A DNA stretch of 64,000 bases. It comes from Orientallactaga sibirica (Eukaryota > Chordata > Mammalia > Rodentia > Dipodidae). Location of the stretch: NCBI GenBank assembly GCA_036365145.1, contig JAEOAD010000029.1, positions 25,041,001-25,105,000 of the forward strand, given 5' to 3'. The notes below the pieces were generated by a model. The model was given only the letters and a program-made list of their open reading frames with translations, ran no database searches and was not told the DNA's origin. Shown one piece after another: positions 22,889-34,411 of the stretch; the first letter of the stretch is position 1; every line of letters starts with the position of its first letter. The position numbers and the translations under genes were made by a program.

Positions 22889-22932
22889 TTATAATCCCTT
22901 TACAATTTCTCTGTGATGGAGATTCTGCACAC
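22889..22932 (+). repeat. Right copy of the ~44-bp direct repeat
   Basis: See the left copy at 22447-22490. This copy runs into a short (CA) stretch before 'cccactctgccc'. Confidence 0.9.
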
Positions 22933-23249
22933 ACACCCCACTCTGCCCTTTCCAGATGAATAAAAAGAATTCTCCTTTGGCTTGAGCTTTTAAGATAGCA
23001 TCCTCTCTAAATCTTAGTTTCCACTACAATAAACCTAATAATTCATTTTTTTCCTAAATAAGCTTAATAATTTATATTTTACTTTTCTCAAGGTCTGACA
23101 TCAATGTTTTTTATAAAACCGTACAAGAACTGAAAAGTTGGAGTTCACAGGTCTGGGAATACCCCTCCTGAGACCAAAATACTACATCATGAGGACCTGA
23201 ACTCAAATAGTTATGTTTGTACAGCAAGCACTTTTAAAAACACAGTTAT

Positions 23250-23620
23250 GAACTTTATAATTATGAACAAATCATGTGTTGCTCACACTTCCTTTGTGTT
23301 ATCCTCCTATACCCCCTGTCCCTTATCCCCATTCCACTGAAGCCCCTCCTTAGTGGGGTTGATGGTATTCACCATGGCATTATGAATGGATCAGTCATTC
23401 TCTGTGGTGGGGAGCACATGTAGCAGGATACCCCTTCCTACCCTGTTTCTCTTACAATCATTGTATCTCTCGTCCACAATGTTTCCTGAGACTTGGCAGG
23501 TGTGTTATAAGTTTACATTAGTGTTGAGTGCTCTGCAACCTCTGGATTTCTGCTTTGATGAGTTTACAGTGTCCTCAGTGTCTGAGAATCTTGAAAATGA
23601 CAAAATCAACTAGCCTAAGT
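23250..23620 (-). mobile_element. L1 3' UTR fragment (Lx-like), antisense
   Basis: It shares the 'ccattccactgaagcccctccttagtggggtt ... attcaccatggc' block with 2900-2990. Later parts ('gagacttggcaggtgtgttat') match the 'gagccttggagggtgtgac' region of the 29.8-kb L1. Confidence 0.6.
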
Positions 23621-23834
23621 GGGTAATCAATGGCTTTCAGATTGGACAAAGATCAACTCATTGGGAGAGAGAACTCATATCTGGAACAGAGTACCAAGTC
23701 ACAGTCATGGACATGACTCCAGAGAGAAGTTTCCACTAGTGTTTGGCCAAGAAGAGCAGATATGTCCATGTCCATCAAAATGTCTCTTTAAAAACTATGA
23801 TTATCCTCTTTAATCCATGTTGCTCTCATTCTTG

Positions 23835-24230
23835 GTAGGACCTTTTTTTTTTTTTTTTAATACATTACAGAGAAAATTTGGGTAGAACCAAAATCCATCA
23901 ATACAAGAAAAATTGGGCAACTGCTTAGCATAAGAAGGGTCACCTCTAGCACATCTGCCAGGACCCAGAGACATTACAGAGGAAGTGGTGGTCCGAACAT
24001 TACTGTTGCTCTCACTGCTAGTCTGACAACAAGCTCCACTTGTAAGAAAGCACTTCCAACCCAAAACCTCTCCCAGACTAGACGTTACAGCTTCTGCACA
24101 ATGTTAATACAGTTGGGAACCACTGAAACAAGTGTCTTGCACAGAATCAATAAATTTGTAAAACAGGGAGTGTGAAGCCAAAAGGCACAGGAGCAGTCAT
24201 TCTATGCTCTAAGCAGAATAACCAACCTAA
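23835..24230 (+). mobile_element. L1 3' UTR fragment (another subfamily)
   Basis: The 'catctgccaggacccagagacattacaga' to 'ctgctagtctgacaacaagctccact' segment is paralogous to 27080-27160. It begins after a T-run at 23841-23858. Confidence 0.55.
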
Positions 24231-25559
24231 TGATCATGGTTATTTCATGTACTTATTTGTACCTGCCTACATAGTATTTGGGAGTGCCATTGTAAGGTAC
24301 AACCCTGCTTATGGCTGGAATCAGATATAAACTACCCTGAGAGATAAATGGAGGGATTTGAGAAGCTCCTGATTGTAATAAACCAGTGTTCTGATTTTAA
24401 AAGAAAATAAAAGCAATAAAATTCTTGATTTAAAAGGGAAATAAAAGGACAAGGAGAATATATTTACAAACAAGTTCAGAAAGATAAACTTGTAAAATGA
24501 TTGAGTAGTCATAACCTTGTCTATGAGTCCTACTAAGCACTACTAAAACCTAAACACTGTATGTAAACTGACTGCAACATAATTCTATACATATACAAAA
24601 ATAGAAGTTGATCAGCTCAGGCCTGGGAACTCAAGGGAGAAGAAGTGGTTAATTCTTTCAGCTTTCTTGCTACTAGACATGCAAGTTTAAAAAGGTCCTC
24701 AAATAAACTTTCTCTGGCCAAAGAACCAAGAAAGATCTCTACAACAGTTTTTCTCCTCTAATACAACACAAAAGGAGCCATTGTGGGCCTGTTGCCCCCA
24801 TACTAACAAGAACCTAGTGACAATCCCTGCTCCCATAAGCTTGCAGCAAGACAATCCACTAGTTTTCAACTAAGACAAATTAAACATCTGGTCCCTTTCC
24901 TCTCTGCCAGGTTTATAGGATATAGGCTCACTCAGGGCTAAAACAGTGAAGCACTCATTGTTAAGAGATCTCTGTTCACAGAATTAGACCATGGGTCACT
25001 GGAGTGTTCTCATATTCAGCCACCTGTTTCCTGTGATCCTGCAGCATTACAGGAAGCAGACTTCTAGTATAAATAATATTTTCCAATAACCATATTGTTT
25101 CAGTATCTGTTTGATAGACTTGTCAGATAGCCCATGTTCACTCTTCTTACTTCTGGAGCCCAAATGACCAGAATCTTTTCTGTAATTCTGCAAGATTTTT
25201 CCAGGACTCTCTTGCCTTTCTAGGCTGGCCTTGAAATGTCACCAGTTTTCAATGTTATGTTAGCCTATTAAACCTTCTCTGACATTTTGGTTATTTTCCC
25301 TTCAAACATTTTACCCATGTTTATTTTAATCCCTCTTATTGGAAAATGTCTGTTTGCATGTGGGGTATGCTATTGCTCAGGAAATCTGCATATGTATGAG
25401 TAAAAACTCAGAAGACAGTGAGCAATGTGGATTTTATTTCTTAAAATGGAGAAGCAGGTCAGTGTAGCCATACACTTGTTATCACAGAACTGGGTGAGGC
25501 TGATAATCAAAGGAAAATAGATTAGCAATCCAGGTTGCTGCTCTCATCTTCTTCCTGTC
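24231..25559. other. Unclassified mid-GC sequence
   Basis: No recognised gene. 24660-25060 may belong to an endogenous retrovirus or other old repeat upstream of the LTR candidate that follows, but no motif proves it. Confidence 0.3.
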
Positions 25560-26395
25560 TTGTCTTTTTGTTTTTATCTTGACAGAGCACTCTTTGGATT
25601 CCTTCTGATCTCTGACCAAATACACATGAGTCTGGCTTCCCCGTCACCCAGCTTGGCTGCTTGGGGAGGAGAGCAAAAGTTTCTTTCTTGATCTGGGTAA
25701 AATTTTCTGCTTGTCTATGCTTTATAGTTTAGAGTAACATCTCACTTTGATTTACTTGCATTATTTTCCTCTGGTCTCTGAATCTACCAAATGCATATTT
25801 GTCTTACAGTCAAGATATACCACATGGGTGCTCTCACTAACTTCAGGACTGCTACCTGTGTAATTTCTTTAAACTTGGGGTAACCATGAGTGTAACACTC
25901 TTCATTAATCATTTCTCCTCTGAATTTCTTGGTCTCTGCTTTGATATTTTCTCTCGTCTATTCTTCTATAAGTCACCACCATTTGCTCTTTTAACTTTTT
26001 TTCCATTGGGAAAACATATTAGATGCCATGGATGTTCCTTCTAGATCTTCCTATACAAGCTCCTAAATTCTATCCTCCACGTGCTTGTAGCTCTATGCCA
26101 GTCTTTCTTTGAAAGCTTGAATTTCTATTAAATTAACTTTATGAACTATGCAATATTTTCTACCTAAGTGAATGTTTTATACCTCTCACATTTTATGCCT
26201 CTACTCCAGCCTTCCTTCCTAGATCTAATCTCCCTTACAACCCACAATTTGTTATTTCTCCCTAAATAAACTTAAAAATTCATAGTTTATCCTTGAGTCT
26301 GTGTCTATCAATTCTTTTTAAAGGTAGGAGAAAACCAAAACTTAGAATTCATAAATTTGGGGGACTCTTCCTGAACTCCAAAATTCTGCATCATA
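25560..26395 (+). mobile_element. ERV1-like LTR candidate, copy 2
   Basis: It has the same block order as 22100-23180: a 'ctgatctctgacc ... cacatgagtctgg' region, a 'ggagagcaaaagtttctttcttgatctggg' region, the polyadenylation-type 'cctaaataaactt' (about 26262), then 'aaatttgggggactcttcctgaactcc', which recalls the end of an LTR and an adjoining tRNA-Pro-type primer site. Diverged; borders uncertain. Confidence 0.4.
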
Positions 26396-26801
26396 TTCAC
26401 CCCAAATACACCTGTTCATAACCAGTTCCTTTTCTTAGACTCCCAAAAACAAAGCCCTAAAGAGAAACCTGCTTTTCCTGGGCAACCTAGCTCAAGGGGC
26501 TCACTGATCATTTGAAGCATAATTCCACCCCCTACCCTTTGTACTTTTGTTTTATGTTATAATTAAATTGCATGTGCTCCCTTTGAATAAGATGCAAATA
26601 ACCTCGAAACACCCAGACACAAAAACTAGCAAAATGAGGAGACTAATGTTGATGTGAGTTCAAGGTGATGCTGGGATGTACAGAGTCACCATATCTAAAT
26701 AACACATAAAAAGGAAATAAAAATAAAATGGCAGACAACCAATGTCTATCAATAAGACAAGGAGATAGCTGACTGCTCACCATTAGATATTCCACTTCTT
26801 T
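26396..26801. other. Unclassified sequence
   Basis: May be the beginning of internal sequence of the preceding LTR candidate. No retroviral motif recognised. Confidence 0.3.
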
Positions 26802-27036
26802 TTAAAAATAATTATTAAATATTTTATTTATTATTCTATTTATCTATTTATTTGAGAGTAAGAGTGGGAGAGAGAAAGAGAAAGAATGGGTGTACCAGTG
26901 TCTCTACCACTGCAAATGAACTACAGGCACATGTGCCACCTTGTACATTTGGCTTTACTGAGGTACTGGGGGACTTGAACTTGGGTGCTTAGGATTTTAG
27001 GTAAGTGTCTTAACTGCTGAGCCATCTCTTCATCCC
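26802..27036 (-). mobile_element. tRNA-derived SINE, antisense
   Basis: A TTATTTATT-type tail, a GAGA tract, 'accactgcaaatgaactacaggcacatgtgcc', and the head 'taactgctgagccatctcttcatccc'. It abuts the L1 fragment that follows. Confidence 0.88.
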
Positions 27037-27480
27037 TGGACTGGGCAATTTTCTGCTGAAACATTTCATTTCTACCACCTCTGCCAGGGCCCAAAAGAAA
27101 TTGCAAAGAAAGCTATGTCATGAATAGTGCTCATACTGCTGGCTTGACAACTAGTTCTAAGGCAATGGTAACAGACACAGTGATCAATCAGAAGCCATCA
27201 AAGCAGAAATCTGGAGGCTACAGAGAACTCAACACTAACTAAGACTACTAACAGGCCTGTCATAACTCATTATACATTGTGGAAGAGGGGGCAGGAAGAT
27301 TGTAAGAGCCACAGAGTGGACAGAAAAATCCTTGTACCCCACAGGGACTGACTGAAGTCTTTAAGAACCCACTGTGACAACCATAACCCCACTGAGGAGG
27401 TCCTTCAACATAATGGGAGCAGGGGTGAGGGGATAAAAGAATATAACCATATATATATATAGAAGAAGGCATTAAAATTT
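27037..27480 (+). mobile_element. L1 3' UTR fragment
   Basis: Its first part is paralogous to 23900-24060. The second part ('gtggaagagggggcaggaagattgtaagagcc', 'ccactgaggaggtccttc') parallels the end of the subfamily A UTR. It ends in a short TATATA and A-rich tail. Confidence 0.65.
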
Positions 27481-27540
27481 CAATTTCTAAGAGCATGAGG
27501 TGGTAAAAGTCATAAAAATACTATTAAACGATGGAAAATG

Positions 27541-27755
27541 GGGCTGTATAGAAAGTTCAGCAGTGAAGGCATTTTCTTCTAAAGCATGATGGCCAGGTTT
27601 CAATTCCCCAGTACCATGTACAACCAAATGCATAAAGTGGTGTATGCATGCACCTAGAGTGTATATGAAATGGCAAGAGGCCCTGGAACACCCATTGCAT
27701 CTCTCTCTCATTCTCATTCCCTTTGCATGTAAATAAATAAAATATAAAAATATTT
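27541..27755 (+). mobile_element. tRNA-derived SINE, diverged
   Basis: 'gggctgtatagaaagttcagcag' head, 'ggtttcaattcccc' box B, 'ggccctggaacacccattgcatctctctctc', then an AATAAATAAA tail. Confidence 0.85.
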
Positions 27756-28049
27756 TGAAAATCAAGAAAAATGGCTTGACAAAGTTAACCAAAAATTGAA
27801 AAGTGAGAGACTGCTCTGTAAAGAACTGGGGCATTTTCATACTTGAGCAGTACAAAAATATCTAAGCATCAGAATAACTATGTCTGTGTTCATCTAAAAG
27901 ATCCAATTGCTTAGCAACAGTTCTCTTTTCATAATGACACTACCTATGATGCATGCTCCTTTATGTGTGAGACAGAGAAAAGAGTAAGAAAAGTTTCTAT
28001 AATTAATGTTTGGCAATTATGTTCTGATATTTTAATCTAGTTCTCATGC
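27756..28049. other. Unclassified AT-rich sequence
   Basis: Short spacer between the SINE and L1; nothing recognised. Confidence 0.4.
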
Positions 28050-29400
28050 TTTTATTTCCATTTTTGAAATTTTCATATATGTATAGAATGTATTCTGATC
28101 TCAGTTCCTCCAATTACAACCTGCTATCCCCTTCCCACTCTCACTAATACTATCTTCTCCATTAATCCTCATCATACCTTCATGTGTTTGTTAACTCACT
28201 GAGCTAGAAATCATGGGTGGAATTTTATTTGCAATTGAATTGGCAATATAAAAGTGTCTATACCACTGATGAACCTGGTTCTCACTCTCCCAGAAACCAT
28301 TAGTTGCCATTAGCTACTCTGGGAAGTATATGGTCTCGTGAACACTCCCAGCATTGATTGTGAAGTATTGACAAGTTCAGTCTTGGTGTAGGATACCTCA
28401 GCTCTTGTGAACTGAATGTAATGGTAATATATCCAGAAGATAGCATTACACAGCCCTCCTTCATTCATCTGCTTATACAGTCTTCTTCCCCCTCATGTGA
28501 AGTTTCCTAAGCATTGAAGGGTGTAGTTCTATGTCCTGTTTGAGGCTGAGCACACAGTAGTCACTCATTGTGGGCAACTTTGCTAGCTATACATCTCTAC
28601 ATTGTCCATTATAGTAAGAAACTCTATGATCAAGGCTTCAAGAATTACTAATCTCTGGGAGCAAATACAGATAGTTTGAAGATAGTTCACATGCTATCTT
28701 TTTAGCTGGTTTCCCTCTAAAGCCCATATCCATAGCCATATTCTTTTTGTCAAGTTTACAGTAATAGGCATGAGTTCATTCTTCTGTAGAAGGCCCCCAA
28801 TTCAATCAGAAAGCAATTGTTTACTATCGTAATATTCATAGCACTATTTCACTAGTGGGCATGTCTTGTTCTGGAAGATCAGTTGTGGAATACACAGGGT
28901 CTATAGCTACATTTTTTTTTTTCCTCACAGCAGCTTGTATAGCATCTTCTGGAGTGAACAAATTTCTTTACTTGGCCAGGAGAAGTTTTCAGCTCAGTTA
29001 TAGTTTAGGTTTTCTGTGTTCTGAAACAGAAATGGGGGATGTCAGCAACAGGGACTTACCAACTAGTTTGATTGTCAACTTAGAGCAATGACAGTAGTCT
29101 ATACTCTTTTAGGGGCCTCTGTGACCTCCTGAACAGAAAATTCATTGGCAGGTATCTCATCTCCAGCACTGGAATTTATGAAAAACATCTCATTATTTTA
29201 ATCTGTAGCTTATCTTTTAGCATCCATTGGTATGTAGTCTTAATGGGCTTGAAGTATGAACTTAAATTTAAAGCTCAATCTAATTTAGGGCTAGTATGGG
29301 GTTCTCATTTGGGCCTCTGTGACTTCTTTTGTATTGTTACTAGAATGAAAGTCAATGACATATAGGCAGGATTTGAGTTTTCAGGTTGCTAGTCACCTTA
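28050..29400 (-). mobile_element. L1 3' UTR (Lx-like), antisense
   Basis: 'aagcccatatccatagccatattc', 'gtaataggcatgagttcattcttctgtagaaggccccc', 'cagcagcttgtatagcatcttctgg' and 'ggcctctgtgacctcctgaaca' follow the order of rodent Lx-type L1 3' UTRs on the minus strand. Strongly diverged; no ORF2 included. Confidence 0.65.
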
Positions 29401-29547
29401 TATATTAACTATACCCATTTACTCTATAGATGTATATAACTTAGTTGTATCATATAGGAAATAATAAATAATAAATATTTATACAGACATGCCTTTTACC
29501 TTGTGATGGTGTTAACTTCTAATAAACTCACTGCAAGTTGAAAATAT

Positions 29548-30896
29548 TTTTTTAATTATTATTTTTTATTGACAACTTCTATACTTACATACAAAAAAAA
29601 AAAAACTGATATTTCCCTCCTCTTCCCCCCATTCCACTTTAGAACTCCAATGTCCATCATATCCCCTCCTTCTCTCCATTAGTCTCTCTTTTAATTTGAT
29701 GTCATCATCTTTTTCTTCTATTTTGAGGGTCTTGCGAAGGTATTGCTAGGCACTGCAAGGTCATGGATATCGAGGCCAATTTCTGTCTGGGCAGTTGCAT
29801 TGTAAGAAGTCATACCCTTCCTTTGGCTTTTCCATTCTATCCACCCCCCTCTTCCGCAATGGTCCCTGAGCCTTGGAGGGTGTGACAGAGGTGTTTCAGT
29901 GTTGGGCACTCCTCCATCCCTTCTTCTCAGCACTATGTTGCCTTTTGGGTCATCCCAGTGGTCATCGCCATCTGAAAAGAGAAGCTTCTCTAACCAGAAG
30001 TGAGAGTAGCGTTAATATGTGAATATGAACATTAAGTGTAGTACTTTCAGGGCAGCTTGGTGGGAATACTATATACATTTAGTCAGACAAGAGCAGGCTT
30101 TATACCCCTAAGGCTCACCTACCATAGAATTTTGCTTAGGTTTTTCAGTACCAGGTATGTATTCCCTCCCTTAGAGAGGGCCTTCCGTCCAATTATGGAG
30201 CAGTTGGTTACCCCAAGAGTAGACATGCCACTATTGCGCCCGTTCAGTCATTGGGCTTGTACGGCCAAACTTTAATATTCAGCGTCCACTGTTTTCACTG
30301 CTGATGACTTATGTCTCCCATATGCTGCATGCAGTGCAGCTTTTTCTAGCTTTCATTTGGCTGGTCTACAGGTAGAATGTTTTCTGCTCCATACCAGCTT
30401 GCTTTCTCAGTGACCTTGCCTCTCAGGCAAGAGATGTCTTCAGCAATAGGGTCTTACTATCTGTTTCTCAAGGGAAACCAAAGGCTTTGACAAAAGCCTT
30501 TAATGTTTTGGAGGCTCCCGGGACCTCCTTGGCCAACAACTCACTGGAAGGTATCCCATCCCAGGTATTGAAAATTTTCTAGTAACAGTCTAGAGCTTCT
30601 TCTAGATGTGCCATTGTTCAAAAAAGTAATTTTACATAAGTCTTATTCAAAGTATCTTGAATTTAGATTGACCCTCCTCCTGCCCTTCTTTTATGCATTC
30701 TCTTCCCATGGCCTCACTTAGGCCATTCCCCTCCCTGTAATCAGTTCTTCTGCTTACCTATGTGCAATACAATACACTAAAGTCCTTCTCTTTCTTCCCT
30801 CCCTTATAGCCTTTTACCAGCTTACTGGTTTCTGGTACCTATTTTTGGTTCCAGTTCACACACAAGTCTATACATTTATTTAACTAGAAAATATAT
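29548..30896 (-). mobile_element. L1 3' UTR (subfamily B), antisense, 5'-truncated
   Basis: It is co-linear with 40150-41455 ('gatgtcatcatctttttc', 'gcaggctttatacccctaag', 'cttcagcaatagggtcttac', 'aactcactggaaggtatcc'). It stops near where ORF2 would begin. Both ends carry gaaaatat (29540-29547, 30897-30904), a possible 8-bp TSD. Confidence 0.8.
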
Positions 30897-31129
30897 CTAA
30901 CACATCTAACCATCAAATATCACATCTTAACAACATAAGTATATTATTGACATCACTGACACTTTGGATCACATGGTTAACTTGCAGCTACAACTCACTG
31001 TTGGCAGCATCAAAAAGAGTACTAGACTGTACCTCATCAACTTAGGAAAGAATCAACATGAAAATGTTATAACATCAGTTTTTTAATGATTTATCAATTA
31101 GTTTTCACAACTTTATAGTGAACAATCAT

Positions 31130-31135
31130 ATATTG
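31130..31135 (+). repeat. 6-bp target-site duplication, left copy
   Basis: ATATTG immediately precedes the TG of the solo LTR; an identical copy is at 31622-31627. Confidence 0.9.
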
Positions 31136-31621
31136 TGTTAGAGACCTTGAGCCAAACTGCAACCATTTGGAGGAAGAAGCCTCCACTCTTTGTGTTAAGA
31201 TTTCAGCTTCCTGAGTTCCTGTGAAATTTACCAAGCCTTCCCAAAAAGCCTACTTTGATCTGTAGATAAGAACAAGGTGTAACCTAAAGATGTGTATCTT
31301 AACAAACAGGATTGATGTAACTCCGCCCTGCCTGTGATCTCAACACAGACATTCTTGTAAACATCCGTGAGGCCTGTCACTCAAGAGACCCCCCCCCCTC
31401 TCTCCTCATCAATCAAAACATCTGGTAGCCATAAAATCCATTTGGCAGCCATAAATCCCATTTGCCTTCTTCCTGCCTCCCCTATATATACCTCTGTATG
31501 AATAATAATAAATGAAGCCTTGACTGGAGTTTGAAGCAGGGCTTCTTTCTTTGTTCCTGTTTGTTCCCCATCCAGGTTTAGCCTCCCCTCGAGCCTCTGT
31601 TGAACCCTGCCGGCCGGGGCA
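31136..31621 (+). mobile_element. Solo LTR of an endogenous retrovirus (ERVK-like, 486 bp)
   Basis: It begins TGTTAGAGACC and ends GGCCGGGGCA, the canonical TG...CA. A TATA box (TATATATA, 31483-31490) precedes AATAAA (31507-31512) by ~20 bp, placing U3/R near 31505. It lacks internal retroviral sequence on either side. The perfect 6-bp TSD is typical of class II (ERVK/IAP) integrases and suggests modest age. Its GC content is above its surroundings. It gives rise to an antisense open frame (31381-31842) that I judge spurious. Confidence 0.88.
31483..31512 (+). promoter_or_regulatory. TATA box and AATAAA signal of the solo LTR
   Basis: TATATATA at 31483-31490 and AATAAA at 31507-31512. The two signals lie unusually close, meaning the transcript start would fall near or after the AATAAA, a compact R arrangement seen in several LTRs. 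Confidence 0.6.
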
Positions 31622-31627
31622 ATATTG

Positions 31628-32394
31628 AACATTATACATTGCAAAGTGTCTTTGAACTTATGTACATGATAAATTGTCAAGGCTGGGTGAGAAGTCACAG
31701 TCACAAGGCTGTCCCTATATCTAATCCTGTAGCCAAGAGCCCACAGACAGATCATGTGCAGCAGACACTCAATAAGCACATGAAGTAAATGGAACAAGAA
31801 GAGATTGAACTGCCTATCTGGTCCTTTTGCCTTAAGGGACAAAAGGACTTAGTAAGGAATCCTGCAGAATCAGAATCATGGGAACTTTGTCATGGGATCA
31901 ATAGATTAATCCATTTAAATAATTATCATCCATATGATCCAACTCCATCTCAGTAGTACTGGGGAGCAAGCTCTCAACACATGGTATTTCAAATACAAAT
32001 GGTAGCCCTGTATGGATACTACATAGTGGCTCCTTCCTCACTCAGCAAGCCAACTTCAGTAAAGTCTAGAAAAGGAAATACTACAAAGGATTTATGGCGA
32101 AATCATTTTAGCATATCAAGTAGACATATCACAAATGCATCACACAGATTTAACTGATCAATGAATCAGCACTCAGCATTTTTAGTGTCAGGAGAAGTCA
32201 AGTTATTGAAAGATTCAGTTATTGAAGGATTACTTGCATATTCCAGAAGGGTCTAGACTGCTCAGCTGCTACTTATAAGTCTTGTTTGAATTTGAGTGCT
32301 GCACTGATAGAAAAGCCATAAACGGAAGCCTTTTACCACTTTTGTCCCTTGTTCTCCTTGTAATCTTCTTTGTGTTGGCCAAGCTTTACAGATT
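31628..32394. other. Unclassified sequence
   Basis: About 770 bp flanking the solo LTR; no recognised repeat or gene. Confidence 0.4.
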
Positions 32395-32399
32395 TATTT

Positions 32400-32735
32400 T
32401 GTTTTGTTTTGGCATATGTATATGATGTGGGTTTGTATTTGCATGTTCATGAGTGTGACTGTGCACACTAGTATTAGAGCAACATGTATGAACGTCAGAG
32501 AATGGCATTTTGAGTGTCATTCCTTGCCTTCCACTTTGCTGTTAGGGTGGGTGTCTCCTTGTTTGCCATACAACTCCTGTTTCTGCCTTCCATCCCTCTG
32601 TAGGTATGATAAGATTATAGGAGTCTGGCACAGATAGTAGCTTTTGCATTGGGCCTAGTGGTCTTAACTCAAATTCTGAGATTTGTGTGGCAAACATTTT
32701 GTCTACTGAGCCCTCTCCCTGGCCTCCAAGTTTTG
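32400..32735 (-). mobile_element. B4 SINE, antisense, diverged
   Basis: On the plus strand: GT-rich 'gtgtgactgtgcacac', 'gcattttgagtgtcattcc', then 'gattataggagtctggc' (B1-like part) and 'tctactgagccctctccctggcc' (reversed ID head). Confidence 0.7.
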
Positions 32736-33785
32736 TAGACATAATTTAAAAAGTGTGGGACTCAAAATGACCCCTTAAGTATAGAAAAGTCTATTCCCTT
32801 TATGCTTGTCATTAGAATGAGGATATCAAAATGTTATTGATTTTTTGGCTATTTATACAAGGAGCACACAATTCTTATGATGGGCTTAACACTAATGATA
32901 TGAAAAGTCTGGGTTTTGAAATCTGTTTAATTTGTTCTAGCTACTTAATTGGTGGTACAATGATCTGTTCAATTGCTCACTCACTGAGCAGAAAAGAACT
33001 AATCCAGTGAGTCATGTAGATTTGCCTGCTGCTCATGCAGCCATTATATTAGGTTAAGTTTCTAGTTAGCATATCATAAGGAGAGGATTCAGTGAAGAAG
33101 ACCAAAATTCTAGAACAATCTTGGAGGAAATTATTAATCTTCCCCACCCATTCATTTGTAACTCTAAATTGTGATTAAAATTGCCAAATAAATGTTCTAT
33201 AAAGATAGAGATGCTGAAGTGACCCCAGAAAGGACTAATTCTAAATTTGTGCAATGACATTTTATCTTTCTTTTAGTGTACAACATCTTCTTCTAGACAA
33301 ATTCTAGAAAGAAAAGCTGTGATAAAATCAATATATTCTAGTGAATGTTACTAATGATTTTTTCATACTTTCTCTCTACAAAACATTTTTGAATATAATA
33401 TGCTTATATTCCATTTTAGCTTGAGTAAACTGAAAGTTTCTATCATAAAATAGACAAAATATTTACCTAGATTAATTGAATAAATAAAATATTAAGAGTG
33501 CAATTTAGAGGAAAATTACAATGTGGAACCAAAATATTGCCACTAAAATACATTTAAACTGCCAAACTAGAACTCCAAAATTGCAAATTACTTAGTTGTC
33601 TCCAAATTTTGGCACTTTATAAGAGCTTTTTATCTTTGGATTTAACTGAAGACATGGTGGCATGATGGATGACTCATTGGAATACTCTTTATAATGCATT
33701 TAAATTTGGGCCCTTAGTTGTGTAATCAGAGATAAATCAATTTAAAACTCATATACAATTCTAAACAAAAGACATGTCATTTTAT
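32736..33785. other. Low-repeat AT-rich sequence
   Basis: About 1 kb without recognised elements or genes. Confidence 0.4.
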
Positions 33786-33789
33786 TTTT

Positions 33790-34122
33790 TCATATATCTG
33801 CATGAGTGGTATTCATGCATATGTGGATGCAGGTTCATGCATGTGAAGCACACATGAGTATGAGAGTATGAAGGCCTGTGGTTGAGGTTTGGTGCTTTTT
33901 GATGGCACTCCTCCTTATTTACTGAGGCAGATGCTCTCACTTGAAACCAAAGCTCCTTGATTGGGCAAGTCTAGATAGTAAGCGTGTCCATGGGATCCCC
34001 TAGCTGTGATTACAGATGGCTGTCACACCCACTTGGCATTTATGTGGTTGTTAGGGTCCAGACTTTGATTCACACATTTGTGCAATAAGCTCTATACATT
34101 GAATCTTTTCCCCAGTCCTGAC
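33790..34122 (-). mobile_element. B4 SINE, antisense, diverged
   Basis: It has the same layout as 32400-32735: 'gcatgtgaagcacacatgagtatg', 'tgtgattacagatggctgtcacacccacttggc', 'gtccagactttgattcac'. Confidence 0.7.
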
Positions 34123-34202
34123 ATTTTCTTTTCATTTTATTTCTATCTGCTTCATGACATTTTATAATCAAAAACAAACATAAAATGGCACATTAAAAAA
34201 AG

Positions 34203-34398
34203 CCAATGGTGGCTGGAGAGATGGTTTTTAGTGGTTAAGGTGCTTGCCTACAAAGCCAAAAGACCCAGGTTCAATTCCTTAGAATTCATGTAAGCCAGAT
34301 ATGCAAGGGTGACACAAGAATCTGGAGTCCATTTAGATTAGTTGGAGGTCCAGGCATGCCCATATTTTTTCTCTCTCTCTCAAATCAATAAATAAAAT
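34203..34398 (+). mobile_element. tRNA-derived SINE
   Basis: 'ggctggagagatggtttttagtggttaagg' head (box A with a small insertion), 'ggttcaattcc' box B, CT tract and AATAAATAAA tail. Flanks attaaaaaaag (34192-34202) and 34399-34409 suggest an A-rich TSD. It sits at the 5' edge of the next L1. Confidence 0.88.
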
Positions 34399-34411
34399 AT
34401 TAAAAAAAGAA

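Larger units (their letters stand above)
22021..23180 (+). mobile_element. ERV1-like LTR candidate, copy 1 (interrupted)
   Basis: A CCAAT box (22024-22028) lies ~55 bp upstream of TATAAA (22084-22089), the usual spacing of an LTR U3 promoter. Downstream are pyrimidine-rich blocks, AATAAA signals (about 22960 and 23028) and a terminal 'cctgagaccaaaatactacatca'. A second copy at 25560-26395 shares the order of these blocks. An antisense LTR at 22494-22886 interrupts it. LTR termini and TSD were not found; the class is inferred. Confidence 0.4.

Noticed and set aside
31381..31842. 153-codon minus-strand open frame
   Set aside because: It runs antisense across the solo LTR and its right flank, has no recognisable domain, and includes residues from LTR control signals; a chance frame.
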